Shown here: positions 51,801 through 60,814 of the stretch, in pieces | Layout of the letters: every line of letters starts with the position of its first letter | How positions within the stretch are numbered: position 1 is the stretch's first letter | Source of the DNA: Bacteroidota bacterium | GTDB taxonomy: Bacteria; Bacteroidota; Ignavibacteria; UBA10030; UBA8401 | Assembly: GCA_041658205.1 (NCBI GenBank) | Contig: JBBAAO010000001.1 | Span: forward strand, 1,612,001-1,676,000 | Length of the DNA stretch: 64,000 nucleotides | Direction of reading: 5' to 3' | Program-made: the position numbers and the translations under genes | The notes under the pieces: generated by a model | What the model was told of the DNA's origin: nothing | Database searches by the model: none | Seen by the model: the letters and a program-made list of their open reading frames with translations, nothing else

Positions 51801-51901
51801 CCTCGCCGCAAGCCGCGAGGTATATTGTCATGCCAGCGTACGCTGGCATCCAGTTCCTGGATTCCGGCTTTCGCCGGAATGACGCCGCAAGCGGCGGGGA
51901 A
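51801..51901. repeat. GC-rich palindromic dispersed-repeat block
   Basis: About 100 GC-rich bases in an AT-rich gap: TGCCAGCGTACGCTGGCA (51831-51848, perfect palindrome), ATTCCGGC/GCCGGAAT (51861-51880) and CGCCGC/GCGGCG (51883-51896). It has the GTCAT...GGAATGACG layout of widespread REP-like repeats that translate as Met-Pro-Ala-Tyr-Ala-Gly-Met-Thr. Its right part is followed by the nuoI terminator. Confidence 0.8.
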
Positions 51902-51934
51902 TTAGACCCTTAAGAGATTAAACCTCTTTAAAAC

Positions 51935-51968
51935 AGCAATGCGCCGATAATATATTCAGCGCATTGCT
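51935..51968 (-). terminator. Terminator of nuoGHI
   Basis: AGCAATGCGC (51935-51944) pairs with GCGCATTGCT (51959-51968); on the minus strand it is followed by GTTTTAAA. It lies after the nuoI stop. Confidence 0.7.
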
Positions 51969-52000
51969 TAGTTCAAATGAAATTCAATTTACTTTAGAGG

Positions 52001-52516
52001 TCACCGATGGTCGCGTAAGAAATCCAATCGTGGTTTCATTTCTTCAGCTGATTTCAAAAGCCGATCTTTCCCAAAAATTGATTCCTGTTGACTGGAGAAG
52101 GCCAGTTCATATTCATTGCTCATAATGATCGCTTCTTCGGGACAGACTTCCTCGCAGAATCCACAGAAGATACAGCGGGTCATGTTGATTTCAAATTTTT
52201 CAGGATAACGTTCCTTCGTCAGTTCTGTTTCTGCTGCCTGCACTTCAATCGCCAATGCCGGACAAACTCTGCTGCACAATCCGCAGGCCACACAACGCTC
52301 TGTACCGTTTTCTTCCACCAACACCGGTCGTCCTCTAAACGAAGCCGCATGTTCGAACTTTACTTCCGGGTATTGAATCGTAAACTTCGGTTTGAAAATT
52401 TGTTTCACGGCAGTGAACATTCCTTTTAGTATTTCAAGAACGTAAGCACGTTGAAGAAACGAAAGATCCTTCACACGAATCAATTCACTTTTTTCTAATA
52501 ATTTTTCGTCGCTCAT
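52001..52516 (-). CDS. nuoI: NADH-quinone oxidoreductase subunit I
   Basis: A 171-residue peripheral-arm subunit of complex I carrying two [4Fe-4S] clusters (N6a, N6b). Both CxxCxxCxxxCP motifs are present: CVACGLCSRVCP (near residue 68) and CIFCGFCEEVCP (near residue 115). The N-terminal LSFLQRAYVLEILKGMFTAVKQIFKPKFTIQYPE contacts NuoH. The C-terminal extension after the second ferredoxin motif is about 50 residues. It follows nuoH after a one-base gap and is the last gene of the nuoG-H-I set. Confidence 0.93.
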   Translation of the reverse strand: MSDEKLLEKSELIRVKDLSFLQRAYVLEILKGMFTAVKQIFKPKFTIQYPEVKFEHAASFRGRPVLVEENGTERCVACGLCSRVCPALAIEVQAAETELTKERYPEKFEINMTRCIFCGFCEEVCPEEAIIMSNEYELAFSSQQESIFGKDRLLKSAEEMKPRLDFLRDHR

Positions 52517-52517
52517 A

Positions 52518-53597
52518 TTAATTGAACCATGTATGAATAGGTTTAAGAATAAACAATCCTGTCAAGGCAATATTGAGAAGCGACAACGGAAGCATCACTT
52601 TCCAACCAAGATTCATCAATTGATCGTAACGGAATCGCGGCATCGACCATCGAACGATCATGAAGAAAACAACAACCAGCGCAAACTTTGTAAAGAACGC
52701 GCCAAGCTGTAACAAACTTACAAGTATCGGTGGAAGGTTGAAATAATCAATATATGGTGCCTGCCATCCACCAAGATACAAAGTCGTGATCATACTTGCG
52801 GCTGCGAACAATGCAAGATACTCGGACAACATAAACATTCCGAATTTCATTCCGGTATATTCCGTGTGGTATCCTGCGACAAGTTCCGGTTCTGCTTCGG
52901 GAAGATCAAACGGTAATCGGTTTGTTTCAGCAAACATTGCCACGAAAAAAGTGACAAACCCTATCGGCTGTAAAAATATGTTCCAGTTTGGCAAGAAACC
53001 AAAAAGATAATAACCACTTTGTGCTTTCACGATATCATCCAGCTGCAAAGTGTTATTCAACATCACAATACCAATAATCGATAGACCAAGAGAAAGTTCA
53101 TAGCTGATCATTTGTGCTGAGGAACGAATTCCGCCGAGAAGCGAATATTTGTTATTGGATGACCATCCGCTCAATGTTATTCCATAAACTGCTAACGAAG
53201 AAAGCGCCAGAACATAAAGAACGGCAATATTCACATCGGCAATCTGTAACTTTATGTCATAGGCAACTCCGTTTAAAACAATGGGAAGGGTATCGCCAAA
53301 CGGAATCACCGCAAATGTTGAAAATGCAATAGTCAAAGAGATTAGCGGTCCAAGCGAATGGACAAATTTATTTGCAGCAGCCGGAACAATATCTTCTTTA
53401 AAGAACAATTTCGGAATGTCAGCAAACGGTTGAGCCAGCCCAAGCCAGCCCACACGATTTGGTCCAATACGATTTTGGATCCAGGCACTGAGTTTACGTT
53501 CTAATTGAACTCCAAGATACGTTACACACGGAAGGAGAATTCCGAAAATAACAATCAGGATTTTAATAAGTGCTTCTATTACTGGTGAAATTTCCAT
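52518..53597 (-). CDS. nuoH: NADH-quinone oxidoreductase subunit H
   Basis: A 359-residue membrane subunit of complex I with about eight segments, forming the quinone-entry channel next to NuoB/D. Diagnostic stretches are QLERKLSAWIQNRIGPNRVGWLGLAQPFADIPKLFFKEDI (near residue 27), GYHTEYTGMKFGMFMLSEY (near residue 243) and the ETNRLPFDLPEAEPELVAG loop (near residue 224), all at the catalytic interface. Length is normal. Confidence 0.95.
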   Translation of the reverse strand: MEISPVIEALIKILIVIFGILLPCVTYLGVQLERKLSAWIQNRIGPNRVGWLGLAQPFADIPKLFFKEDIVPAAANKFVHSLGPLISLTIAFSTFAVIPFGDTLPIVLNGVAYDIKLQIADVNIAVLYVLALSSLAVYGITLSGWSSNNKYSLLGGIRSSAQMISYELSLGLSIIGIVMLNNTLQLDDIVKAQSGYYLFGFLPNWNIFLQPIGFVTFFVAMFAETNRLPFDLPEAEPELVAGYHTEYTGMKFGMFMLSEYLALFAAASMITTLYLGGWQAPYIDYFNLPPILVSLLQLGAFFTKFALVVVFFMIVRWSMPRFRYDQLMNLGWKVMLPLSLLNIALTGLFILKPIHTWFN

Positions 53598-53612
53598 ATC
53601 AATATCTATCGA

Positions 53613-55286
53613 TTAAACAGTTACATGAGTTTGTTTGAGAACTGCACCTTTTTTACCGACCTTCAAATACGAAAGACCTTTGAAGCCTTCAACTTTTTGA
53701 CAAATTTCGTTGAATACATCGTCTGCGTTATTGAATTTGTACTTCGTCCCCATCACTCCGGCTATGCTTGTAACAATCTTCCACGAAGGACGTGCATCGC
53801 GACGAGGGCCTTTTCCCCATTTGTCATTATGGGCTGCAAATTTGTCCCATCGGCTCATTTCGAAATTATCTAGTGCGCGGTCCTGCTCAAGAGTCGTCAC
53901 GGCAGGACGAATACGCTGAACGCGATTCTGGAAATTTGTTATTGTTCCGTTCTTTTCTGCATATGTTGAAGCAGCAAGAACAACGTGAGCATATTGAGTA
54001 GTCTTAGTGTGGTTAGTTGCGTGAACGGCAAAAAATTCCAGATTGGATAATGCTTCTTCCACTCCGGGGAGCGATGCAATATCATCTTCCAGACAATAGA
54101 GTGCTTTTATTTTCCCGGCCTTCACTGCAGAAATAATCTGTTCAAAATGCAATCCATTGTCGTGCGGAACAACGCCGACAGCAATCGCACCAGAGGCATT
54201 TGGTGTTTTGTCAGCTCTGATCAAAACTGCATCATCTGCTCCTTCAGTAAGACGACTAAAATCTATATTGCGTGTCCCGATAACTTCTCTGGCAAATTTT
54301 GCAAAAACATAATTATCTTCATTCGTTGCAAATGAGGAACCGAGAAATGCAATTTCATTTTTATTGAATGATTTTAATTCGGAAGCAACCTTCGCAACTG
54401 CTTCATCCCAGCCAACTTCCACTAACTGTCCTTCTTTTCTGATCTTGGGAGCTTTGATGCGATGTTCTGAGTTAACGTCTTTCCAGGTATTCAACCGTCC
54501 ATGATCACACATCCAAACGCTGTTCACATCGTCATTCTTTCGGGGATTCAATCGAAGAATTTCATTATTCCGTACGCCGATCTCAACATTACATCCTCGC
54601 GCACAGCCATTACAGACTGAATCTGTAAACGACATCTCCCATACACGGGATTTGAAACGGAAATCTTTATTGGTTAACGCGCCGACCGGACAGATGTCCA
54701 CAACATTCATTGAATACGGATTGTCCAATGCTTCACCCGGAAAGGTGGTGAGTTCAACGCGATCGCCGCGTTGTACAAATTGCAATTGGTGCTGGCCTGC
54801 AATTTCATCGCAGAAGCGTATGCAGCGTGAACACATGATGCAGCGTTCAGCATCAAGCATTACATGCGGACCAACATCGACTCGTTTTGGTTTGTGAACT
54901 TTGTTTTCGACGAACCTGCTGAATCCTTTACTGTACTTATAAGTATAGTCCTGAAGTTTACATTCACCGGCTTCATCACAGATAGGACAATCGAGAGGAT
55001 GGTTAATCAGAATGAATTCCATCACTGCTTCACGAGCATTAATCACTCGATCATTCTTCGTGTTGACAACCATCCCATCAGTTACTTGTGTCATACAGGC
55101 GATGGCGAGCTTCGGCATTTTCTCTACTTCCACCAAGCAAATGCGGCAGTTGCCGGAAGCGGAAAGCTTTTCGTGCCAGCAAAAATGTGGTATATGTACC
55201 TTGTTTTCGCGGGCGGCTTCAATGATCGTCTTTTTATTATCGACTTCGTATTGTACGCCGTCAAGAGTAATTTTTACGTTAGGCAT
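53613..55286 (-). CDS. nuoG: NADH-quinone oxidoreductase subunit G (short form)
   Basis: A 557-residue complex I subunit that relays electrons. The N-terminal [2Fe-2S] domain (HFCWHEKLSASGNCRICLVEV...AC) is followed by HPLDCPICDEAGECKLQD, the CIMCSRCIRFCDEI and DICPVGAL [4Fe-4S] motifs, then a molybdopterin-type domain that opens with CNGCARGCNVEIG...MCDHGR, the ligand pattern of cluster N7. It is shorter than E. coli NuoG (about 900 residues), with a reduced molybdopterin domain. It is the first gene of the cluster; nuoA-F and nuoJ-N are not in the window. Confidence 0.9.
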   Translation of the reverse strand: MPNVKITLDGVQYEVDNKKTIIEAARENKVHIPHFCWHEKLSASGNCRICLVEVEKMPKLAIACMTQVTDGMVVNTKNDRVINAREAVMEFILINHPLDCPICDEAGECKLQDYTYKYSKGFSRFVENKVHKPKRVDVGPHVMLDAERCIMCSRCIRFCDEIAGQHQLQFVQRGDRVELTTFPGEALDNPYSMNVVDICPVGALTNKDFRFKSRVWEMSFTDSVCNGCARGCNVEIGVRNNEILRLNPRKNDDVNSVWMCDHGRLNTWKDVNSEHRIKAPKIRKEGQLVEVGWDEAVAKVASELKSFNKNEIAFLGSSFATNEDNYVFAKFAREVIGTRNIDFSRLTEGADDAVLIRADKTPNASGAIAVGVVPHDNGLHFEQIISAVKAGKIKALYCLEDDIASLPGVEEALSNLEFFAVHATNHTKTTQYAHVVLAASTYAEKNGTITNFQNRVQRIRPAVTTLEQDRALDNFEMSRWDKFAAHNDKWGKGPRRDARPSWKIVTSIAGVMGTKYKFNNADDVFNEICQKVEGFKGLSYLKVGKKGAVLKQTHVTV

Positions 55287-55396
55287 TGGTATCGGAAAGA
55301 TTTGTGTCGATCGTTAAACAATAACTTAATAAAACATGATACAAATGTATCAAAAAAAGTTCAAGAATGGAAGGAGAAAATTGCAGGGTATTTAAA

Positions 55397-55433
55397 ACAA
55401 AAAACCTTCCGAAGGTCTCTTCGGAAGGTTTTT
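55397..55433 (-). terminator. Terminator of ald
   Basis: AAAACCTTCCGAAG (55401-55414) and CTTCGGAAGGTTTT (55419-55432) form a perfect 14-bp stem with a 4-base loop; on the minus strand a T run follows. It separates ald from nuoG. Confidence 0.92.
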
Positions 55434-55444
55434 ACGATATCAGA

Positions 55445-56560
55445 TTATCGCAAAATTGTATCGACCGGTGTGTATTTCATATTGAACGCATCGGCAACAC
55501 TCTTATACGTGATGAGACCATCAACCATGTTTAAACCGTGTTTCAATTCTTTGTTTTGTTGAACGGCTTTCTCCCACCCTTTGTTTGCTAATTCAACTGC
55601 ATACGGCAATGTAGCATTTGTTAACGCAATGGTAGAAGTAAACGGAACCGCACCCGGCATATTTGCAACGCAATAATGGATCACATTATCGATGACAAAT
55701 GTCGGATTTTCATGCGTCGTTGGTTTGCATGTTTCAATACAACCACCCTGATCGACCGCTACGTCAACAATCACAGAACCTGGTTTCATTGTCTTCAACA
55801 TTTCTTTTTTGATTAGTTTCGGTGCTTTCGCTCCCGGAATCAATACGGCGCCAATCACAAGATCAGCTGTTTGAATCATTTTCCGAATGTTGTACGGGTT
55901 GCTCATCATTGTGGTAACATTTTTTGGCATAATGTCGTCCAACTGTCTCAGACGGTACAAGTTATTATCAAGGATTGTTACTTTTGCTCCGAATCCGGCA
56001 GCGATCTTTGCTGCGTTCGTACCAACAATTCCGCCACCCAAGACGATTACATTTGCTGGTTCTGTTCCGGGAACTCCACCAAGCAACACTCCTCTTCCGC
56101 CCATGGTACGTTCCAGATATTTCGCTCCTTCTTGCGGAGCCATACGGCCGGCAACTTCACTCATCGGAATAAGAAGCGGAAGTGAATTATCTTCTTTCTG
56201 AACTGTTTCATAGGCGATACAAACTGCCTGCGATTTAATCATCGCTACCGTCAATTCTTTGCTCGCTGCAAAATGAAAATAAGTAAATACAATTTGATCA
56301 CGACGGAGTTGGTTGTATTCAGATTTAATTGGTTCTTTCACCTTAATAATCATATCCGCTTTGTGATACAATTCTTTTGGATTCTTTGCAATTTTGGCTC
56401 CTGCTTCAATGTAAGCAGAATCTTCAAATCCGCTGCCGACACCAGCTTTGGTTTCGACATACACGGTATGACCGTACTGGCGCAGTGTTTCTACGCCGAC
56501 CGGAACAAGTCCTACACGATTTTCATTTGTTTTGATCTCTTTCGGAACTCCGATAATCAT
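55445..56560 (-). CDS. ald: Alanine dehydrogenase
   Basis: A 371-residue NAD-dependent enzyme interconverting alanine and pyruvate plus ammonia. It begins MIIGVPKEIKTNENRVGLVP, has KVKEPIKSEYNQLRRDQIVFTYFHFAA (catalytic Lys and His, near residue 74), LGGGIVGTNAAKIAAGFGAKVTILDNN for NAD binding (near residue 173) and the VDVAVDQGGCIETCKPTTHENPTFVIDNVIHYCVANMPGAVP signature (near residue 266). Full length and intact, bounded by its own terminator. It may link alanine catabolism with the amino acid permeases elsewhere in the window, though no regulatory link is visible. Confidence 0.95.
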   Translation of the reverse strand: MIIGVPKEIKTNENRVGLVPVGVETLRQYGHTVYVETKAGVGSGFEDSAYIEAGAKIAKNPKELYHKADMIIKVKEPIKSEYNQLRRDQIVFTYFHFAASKELTVAMIKSQAVCIAYETVQKEDNSLPLLIPMSEVAGRMAPQEGAKYLERTMGGRGVLLGGVPGTEPANVIVLGGGIVGTNAAKIAAGFGAKVTILDNNLYRLRQLDDIMPKNVTTMMSNPYNIRKMIQTADLVIGAVLIPGAKAPKLIKKEMLKTMKPGSVIVDVAVDQGGCIETCKPTTHENPTFVIDNVIHYCVANMPGAVPFTSTIALTNATLPYAVELANKGWEKAVQQNKELKHGLNMVDGLITYKSVADAFNMKYTPVDTILR

Positions 56561-56599
56561 AGTATCATCTCACTTGTTTAAGTTTATTGTTGTGGTAAT

Positions 56600-57880
56600 T
56601 TAGTTTTTCAATTCAGGATTAAGAATAACTGTTGTGAACTTTTCCATGTCGAACAATTGCTGCGAAACCGTTTGAACCTCTTCCACCGAAACAGAATCAA
56701 TATTCTTCACAATGGAATCAAGCGGGGTGTACGCTCCATAATATAATTCCCCATTGCCGAGACGCATCATTCTATTTGAAGTACTTTCCAGACTTAATAA
56801 CATACTCCCCTTCAACTGTGCCTTTGCTCTTTGCAATTCGGATTTTGATAACAGTTTTGTTTTCATTTTGTGTAATTCAGCAAAGGAAAGATCGAGCGCT
56901 TTTTGCACGGATTTTTTATCTGTGCCAACATAGATCCCAAACGAACCGGTATCATTCATTAACCCCAAAAATGAATAGACACTATATGCCAATCCATGTT
57001 TCTCCCGGATCTGCTGAAAGAGCCGTGAACTCATTCCATCTCCAAGAACGGAATTCATCACCAACGCAGGATATCGCAATTTATTGTGGGCACTAAATGC
57101 AATCGTACCAGTGCACACATGTGCCTGCTGAATTGGTTTGGAATATTCCTGAGAATTTCGTTTTGGCTTAAGCGAAGAAAATGTTTTGAATTTTTCACCG
57201 CTCTGTTTTTTTCGTGTGAGATATTTTTCCGCCAACTTCACCAACTGTCCATGGGTAATATTCCCTGCCGCGGCCAGAATGATTTTCTCGTTGGAATAGA
57301 ATTTTTTTGTGTACGAATAAAGATCGTCGCGGGTAAACCGGGAAACATTTTCCGAAGTGCCGATGATCGGACGTGCAAACGGATGCCCGCCAAACAAATG
57401 TTTCTCAAAATATTCCTGCACAAGATCGTCCGGATCATCTTCGGAACGTTTGATCTCTTCCAAGATGACGGTCTTTTCTTTTTCCATTTCCTTTATGGGA
57501 AAGGTGGAAAACTGAATCATATCGGAAAGAACGTCCACCGCTTTCTCTACATACTCATCCAACACTCGAGCATAATAACATGTATGCTCCTTCGTTGTGA
57601 ATGCATTCATGTATCCGCCGACGGATTCCAAACTCTGAGCGATCTGTTGAAAATTTCTTTTTTCGGTTCCTTTGAACATCATATGTTCAATAAAGTGGGA
57701 AATACCGTTGGATGTTTCGGTTTCGTTTCGGGAACCGGTGTTGATCCAAATTCCAATGGAGGCAGATTTTACAGAAGTAATTTCTTCGGTGATAACACGA
57801 ATTCCGTTGGCGAGAGTCGTCTTTTTATACGATTGGTGTGCCGATGACACTGAATGAGATAGTTTGCTTCTAATAGACAT
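56600..57880 (-). CDS. M16 zinc peptidase, single-chain form
   Basis: A 426-residue protease of the processing-peptidase-like (PqqL/YmxG) group. The zinc site HFIEHMMFKG (His-x-x-Glu-His, near residue 62) is intact, with the third ligand in EKEKTVILEEIKRSEDDP (near residue 137). GLAYSVYSFLGLMNDTGSFGIYVGT is the conserved C-terminal stretch. No signal peptide is visible, so it is probably cytosolic. It differs from the secreted double-domain peptidase at 45913. No operon partner is evident apart from ald, 39 bases downstream on the same strand. Confidence 0.9.
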   Translation of the reverse strand: MSIRSKLSHSVSSAHQSYKKTTLANGIRVITEEITSVKSASIGIWINTGSRNETETSNGISHFIEHMMFKGTEKRNFQQIAQSLESVGGYMNAFTTKEHTCYYARVLDEYVEKAVDVLSDMIQFSTFPIKEMEKEKTVILEEIKRSEDDPDDLVQEYFEKHLFGGHPFARPIIGTSENVSRFTRDDLYSYTKKFYSNEKIILAAAGNITHGQLVKLAEKYLTRKKQSGEKFKTFSSLKPKRNSQEYSKPIQQAHVCTGTIAFSAHNKLRYPALVMNSVLGDGMSSRLFQQIREKHGLAYSVYSFLGLMNDTGSFGIYVGTDKKSVQKALDLSFAELHKMKTKLLSKSELQRAKAQLKGSMLLSLESTSNRMMRLGNGELYYGAYTPLDSIVKNIDSVSVEEVQTVSQQLFDMEKFTTVILNPELKN

Positions 57881-58024
57881 TCTCTGTTGTTGGCTTTCAA
57901 TTAAATACGCGTGATGAAGATATATTTTTTTTTGAAAAGTAAAAAGCTATTTTTGGCTCGTTAGCGATTCTTAATGAGCAATGCATAATTATGAATTGCT
58001 GTATAATTTTCTTTCAAAAAGACC

Positions 58025-58642
58025 TTATTTCAGCATGGTTTCAATCTTCACTGCAACCATGTCGATTCCCACAAGATTCTCACTTCCGAGCGGTATGATG
58101 ACGTCAGCATATCGCTTGCTTGGTTCGACAAATTCAAGATGCATCGGTTTAACAGTGGTGACATATTGATTCATCACTGAATCGATTGAACGACCACGCT
58201 CGATGATATCTCGTTTCAGGCGACGAAGCAACCGCTCATCAGCATCAGTATCAATGAAAATTTTAATATCCATTAAATTTCGAAGCTCTAGAGAAGCAAA
58301 GATCAAAATTCCTTCAATGATAATGATATCCTTCGGTTCCAGATGACGCGTCTCTTTCATTCTAGAGTGTGTCGTAAAGTTGTACAACGGCTGTTCAATC
58401 GGAATTCCCTTCCGCAATTCTTTGATATGCTCAACAAGCAGTGTTGTCTCCAGCGAATCAGGATGATCAAAGTTGATATGGTCGGGAGTAATTCCATTGT
58501 AAGAGGAAAGATCCCGATAATACGAGTCGTGTTGAATAACAACAACATTTTCGGTGAAATGTAATCGTTCCAAAATCTTGTTTGTAACGGATGTTTTTCC
58601 GGAACCGGTGCCGCCGGCTATTCCAATGACTAATTGGCGCAT
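58025..58642 (-). CDS. udk: Uridine kinase
   Basis: A 205-residue P-loop kinase phosphorylating uridine and cytidine. The P-loop GIAGGTGSGKTSVTNKIL is at residues 7-24, HDSYYRDLSSY (near residue 39) and NFDHPDSLE are conserved nucleoside contacts, and EPLYNFTTHSRM and RLLRRLKRDIIERGRSIDSVMNQY complete the family pattern. Length is typical. It is transcribed away from the plus-strand glycan operon, from which it is separated by 127 bases that should hold divergent promoters. Confidence 0.94.
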   Translation of the reverse strand: MRQLVIGIAGGTGSGKTSVTNKILERLHFTENVVVIQHDSYYRDLSSYNGITPDHINFDHPDSLETTLLVEHIKELRKGIPIEQPLYNFTTHSRMKETRHLEPKDIIIIEGILIFASLELRNLMDIKIFIDTDADERLLRRLKRDIIERGRSIDSVMNQYVTTVKPMHLEFVEPSKRYADVIIPLGSENLVGIDMVAVKIETMLK

Positions 58643-58769
58643 TTCAATTTTTCCTTTTGTAATACAAAAGAATATAGGTGAAGAAAACTTGAAAGCAAAA
58701 ACTATTTACAGAAAAGGAAACTAATTCTATTATATTGAATGGAATGAAATCTTTGGTTATTTTGAAGGT

Positions 58770-59873
58770 ATGATCGAACAACTGCTCTTCTGGCTGCTTA
58801 TTTTCCTCGGGTCAATGTACGCCATTATTCACCTGTGTTTATGGATCGGATTAAACAGACTTGTGAATCCGCATTCCGAGTCAGTTGAACAACCTATTTC
58901 CGTAATTGTTGCTGCCAGAAATGAAGAAAAAGTTATAGGATCATTGCTCCAATCATTGGTCGATCAACAATATTCATCTGAAAAGTTTGAAATTATTATT
59001 GTCAACGATCGATCCATTGATTCGACTGCATCCATCATCGAAAAGTTCCAAAAACAGTACCGTCATGTTCGTTTGATTACCATTGAAGAAAATACAACCG
59101 ACATGCCGCACAAAAAAAATGCGCTACGAACAGCAATTGAACAATCACAGTTTGAGATTCTTGCATTCACGGATGCCGATTGTATTGTGCCAAAGAATTG
59201 GCTGCGAGAATTATCTAAACAATTTATGAATGATGTCGGCGCAGTTGCTGGATATAGTCCTTATACTCTAAACACTTCGAATTCATTTCTCCGATATGAA
59301 GAATATAAAAACTCTCTGCTGGCTGCCTCTGCAGTTGAGTTGAAGAATGCGTTCATGTGTACCGGAAGAAACTTTGCCTATCGTAAAAAAGTGTATAAAG
59401 AGGTGAATGGTTTTGAAACAATTAAACACTCCATCAGTGGTGATGATGACCTTTTTTTACAAGTGCTGAAACGAAAAACCAACTGGAACATTCGATACAT
59501 GATTTCTCGTGAAAGTTATGTGCGGACACTTCCTCCCTCTTCATTTTCACAATTTGTGAATCAGCGAACGAGGCATGTTTCCGCAAGCAAATTTTATTCT
59601 AAACATATTCAACTGGCATATTCAGTGATTCACCTTTTTCATCTCTCAGTAATTATTGGATTTTTTATTTCGCCGTTGATTGCATTAATTTTTTTGATGA
59701 TAAAACTAAATATTGACGGAGCACTTATTGCTCATGGCAAAACAATTTTTCATGAAGAATTTTCTACCATAGAATTTTCACGGAATGAATTGCTTCTGGT
59801 GTTGTATTCATTTCTGATTGCACCGCTCGGAATTATTCGAACATTTGAATGGAAAGGAACCAGCGCTGCGTGA
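58770..59873 (+). CDS. Membrane GT2 glycosyltransferase
   Basis: A 367-residue GT2 transferase with an N-terminal membrane helix (LLFWLLIFLGSMYAIIHLCLWIGL) and two or more C-terminal segments (IIGFFISPLIALIFLMI, LLLVLYSFLIAPLGI). The catalytic domain has VIVAARNEEKVIG, NDRSIDST, FTDADCIVPKNW (DxD) and GDDDLFLQVLKRK. The expected QxxRW-type motif reads NQRTRHVS, with His where Trp is usual. Related enzymes glycosylate lipids or polymerise polysaccharides. It is the first gene of a six-gene coupled run. Confidence 0.8.
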   Translation: MIEQLLFWLLIFLGSMYAIIHLCLWIGLNRLVNPHSESVEQPISVIVAARNEEKVIGSLLQSLVDQQYSSEKFEIIIVNDRSIDSTASIIEKFQKQYRHVRLITIEENTTDMPHKKNALRTAIEQSQFEILAFTDADCIVPKNWLRELSKQFMNDVGAVAGYSPYTLNTSNSFLRYEEYKNSLLAASAVELKNAFMCTGRNFAYRKKVYKEVNGFETIKHSISGDDDLFLQVLKRKTNWNIRYMISRESYVRTLPPSSFSQFVNQRTRHVSASKFYSKHIQLAYSVIHLFHLSVIIGFFISPLIALIFLMIKLNIDGALIAHGKTIFHEEFSTIEFSRNELLLVLYSFLIAPLGIIRTFEWKGTSAA

Positions 59874-60814
59874 AGCAATTTTTCTCTCATCCCGTTGTTT
59901 CAACAACTCTGAAGGTTGCTGTTTCTATTCTGTTACTGGGCGGCCTTATCTATTATATAAATCTTGATGACCTTATCACTTCGCTGCAAAATGCAAACTC
60001 ACTTTATCTCATTATTGGATTTGGTTTAGCTGTTCTTCAATTGATCGTTCATTTTTATCGTTGGCGATATCTGCTCCGTATTATCACAAACAATATTTCA
60101 AATAAGGACGTTATTACTTCTCTTTTAGTAGGCTTTACTGCCGGATTTTTTACGCCGGCGCAGCTCGGCGAATTTGCGGGACGAGTTGCAAGTGTTCCGA
60201 ATGTCAACAAATCGCATGTGATAGGAATTACGGTGATTGATAAGCTTTATTGGGCAGCCCTTACGTTCATTATCGGCGGGACGGGATTAACACTCTTCAT
60301 TGCAAATTATGGAATTGAATATTGGCACTCAAGCTTTCAATACATTATCATAATTGCCCTTGCCGCAATCGCAGTTATTTTTCTCTTTCCGAAAACCATT
60401 AAGGATCTTCTTAAATTTCTTCCGGATAAAATTCGTAATCACCGTTTTTATGAAATGATCCTCGTCATCGAAAATAAATTGCACAACACCAATGGCAGAA
60501 TATTGTTCGGGTTGACATTTCTTCTCTATGCCGTCATCCTCACTGAATATTATTTTTTAACGATTGCGTTCGCCCCTGTCTCGTTCATTAACGTGATTAT
60601 CTGTGCATCGTCTGTTTTCTTTGTGAAAGCGGTCATTTTTCCAATATCCTTTGGTGATCTTGGTGTACGGGAAAGTGCAGCAGTGTTCTTTTTTGAAAAA
60701 GTAGGAACAAGCGCCGCTGTGGCGTTCAGTGCATCGTTAGTGATGTCGTTTGCCAATATTATCATTCCGGCTGCGATCGGTGCTCTATTGGTCACCAGAT
60801 TAAAACGAAAATAA
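59870..60814 (+). CDS. UPF0104/LPG synthetase-like membrane protein
   Basis: A 314-residue membrane protein with about eight segments, of the UPF0104 (AglD-, YbhN- and MprF-flippase-like) family. Signature pieces are YRWRYLLRI, GFTAGFFTPAQLGEFAGRV (near residue 92) and PISFGDLGVRESAAVFFFEKVG (near residue 250). Relatives flip or help transfer lipids, so it may move the glycolipid made by neighbouring enzymes. The GTG at 59870 overlaps the previous stop as GTGA and has AAGGA upstream; an ATG at 59849 is an alternative with a poorer site. Confidence 0.78.
   Translation: MKQFFSHPVVSTTLKVAVSILLLGGLIYYINLDDLITSLQNANSLYLIIGFGLAVLQLIVHFYRWRYLLRIITNNISNKDVITSLLVGFTAGFFTPAQLGEFAGRVASVPNVNKSHVIGITVIDKLYWAALTFIIGGTGLTLFIANYGIEYWHSSFQYIIIIALAAIAVIFLFPKTIKDLLKFLPDKIRNHRFYEMILVIENKLHNTNGRILFGLTFLLYAVILTEYYFLTIAFAPVSFINVIICASSVFFVKAVIFPISFGDLGVRESAAVFFFEKVGTSAAVAFSASLVMSFANIIIPAAIGALLVTRLKRK

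Noticed and set aside
51724..51849. N-terminal extension of comM
   Set aside because: Encodes the dispersed palindromic repeat and unrelated sequence; the ATG at 51723 has a good ribosome site and the normal start.
54864..55562. 232-codon plus-strand frame spanning nuoG start and ald end
   Set aside because: Crosses a terminator and two real genes on the other strand; no family resemblance.
57086..57847. 253-codon plus-strand frame opposite the M16 peptidase
   Set aside because: Cys/Phe-rich shadow frame antisense to a conserved peptidase.
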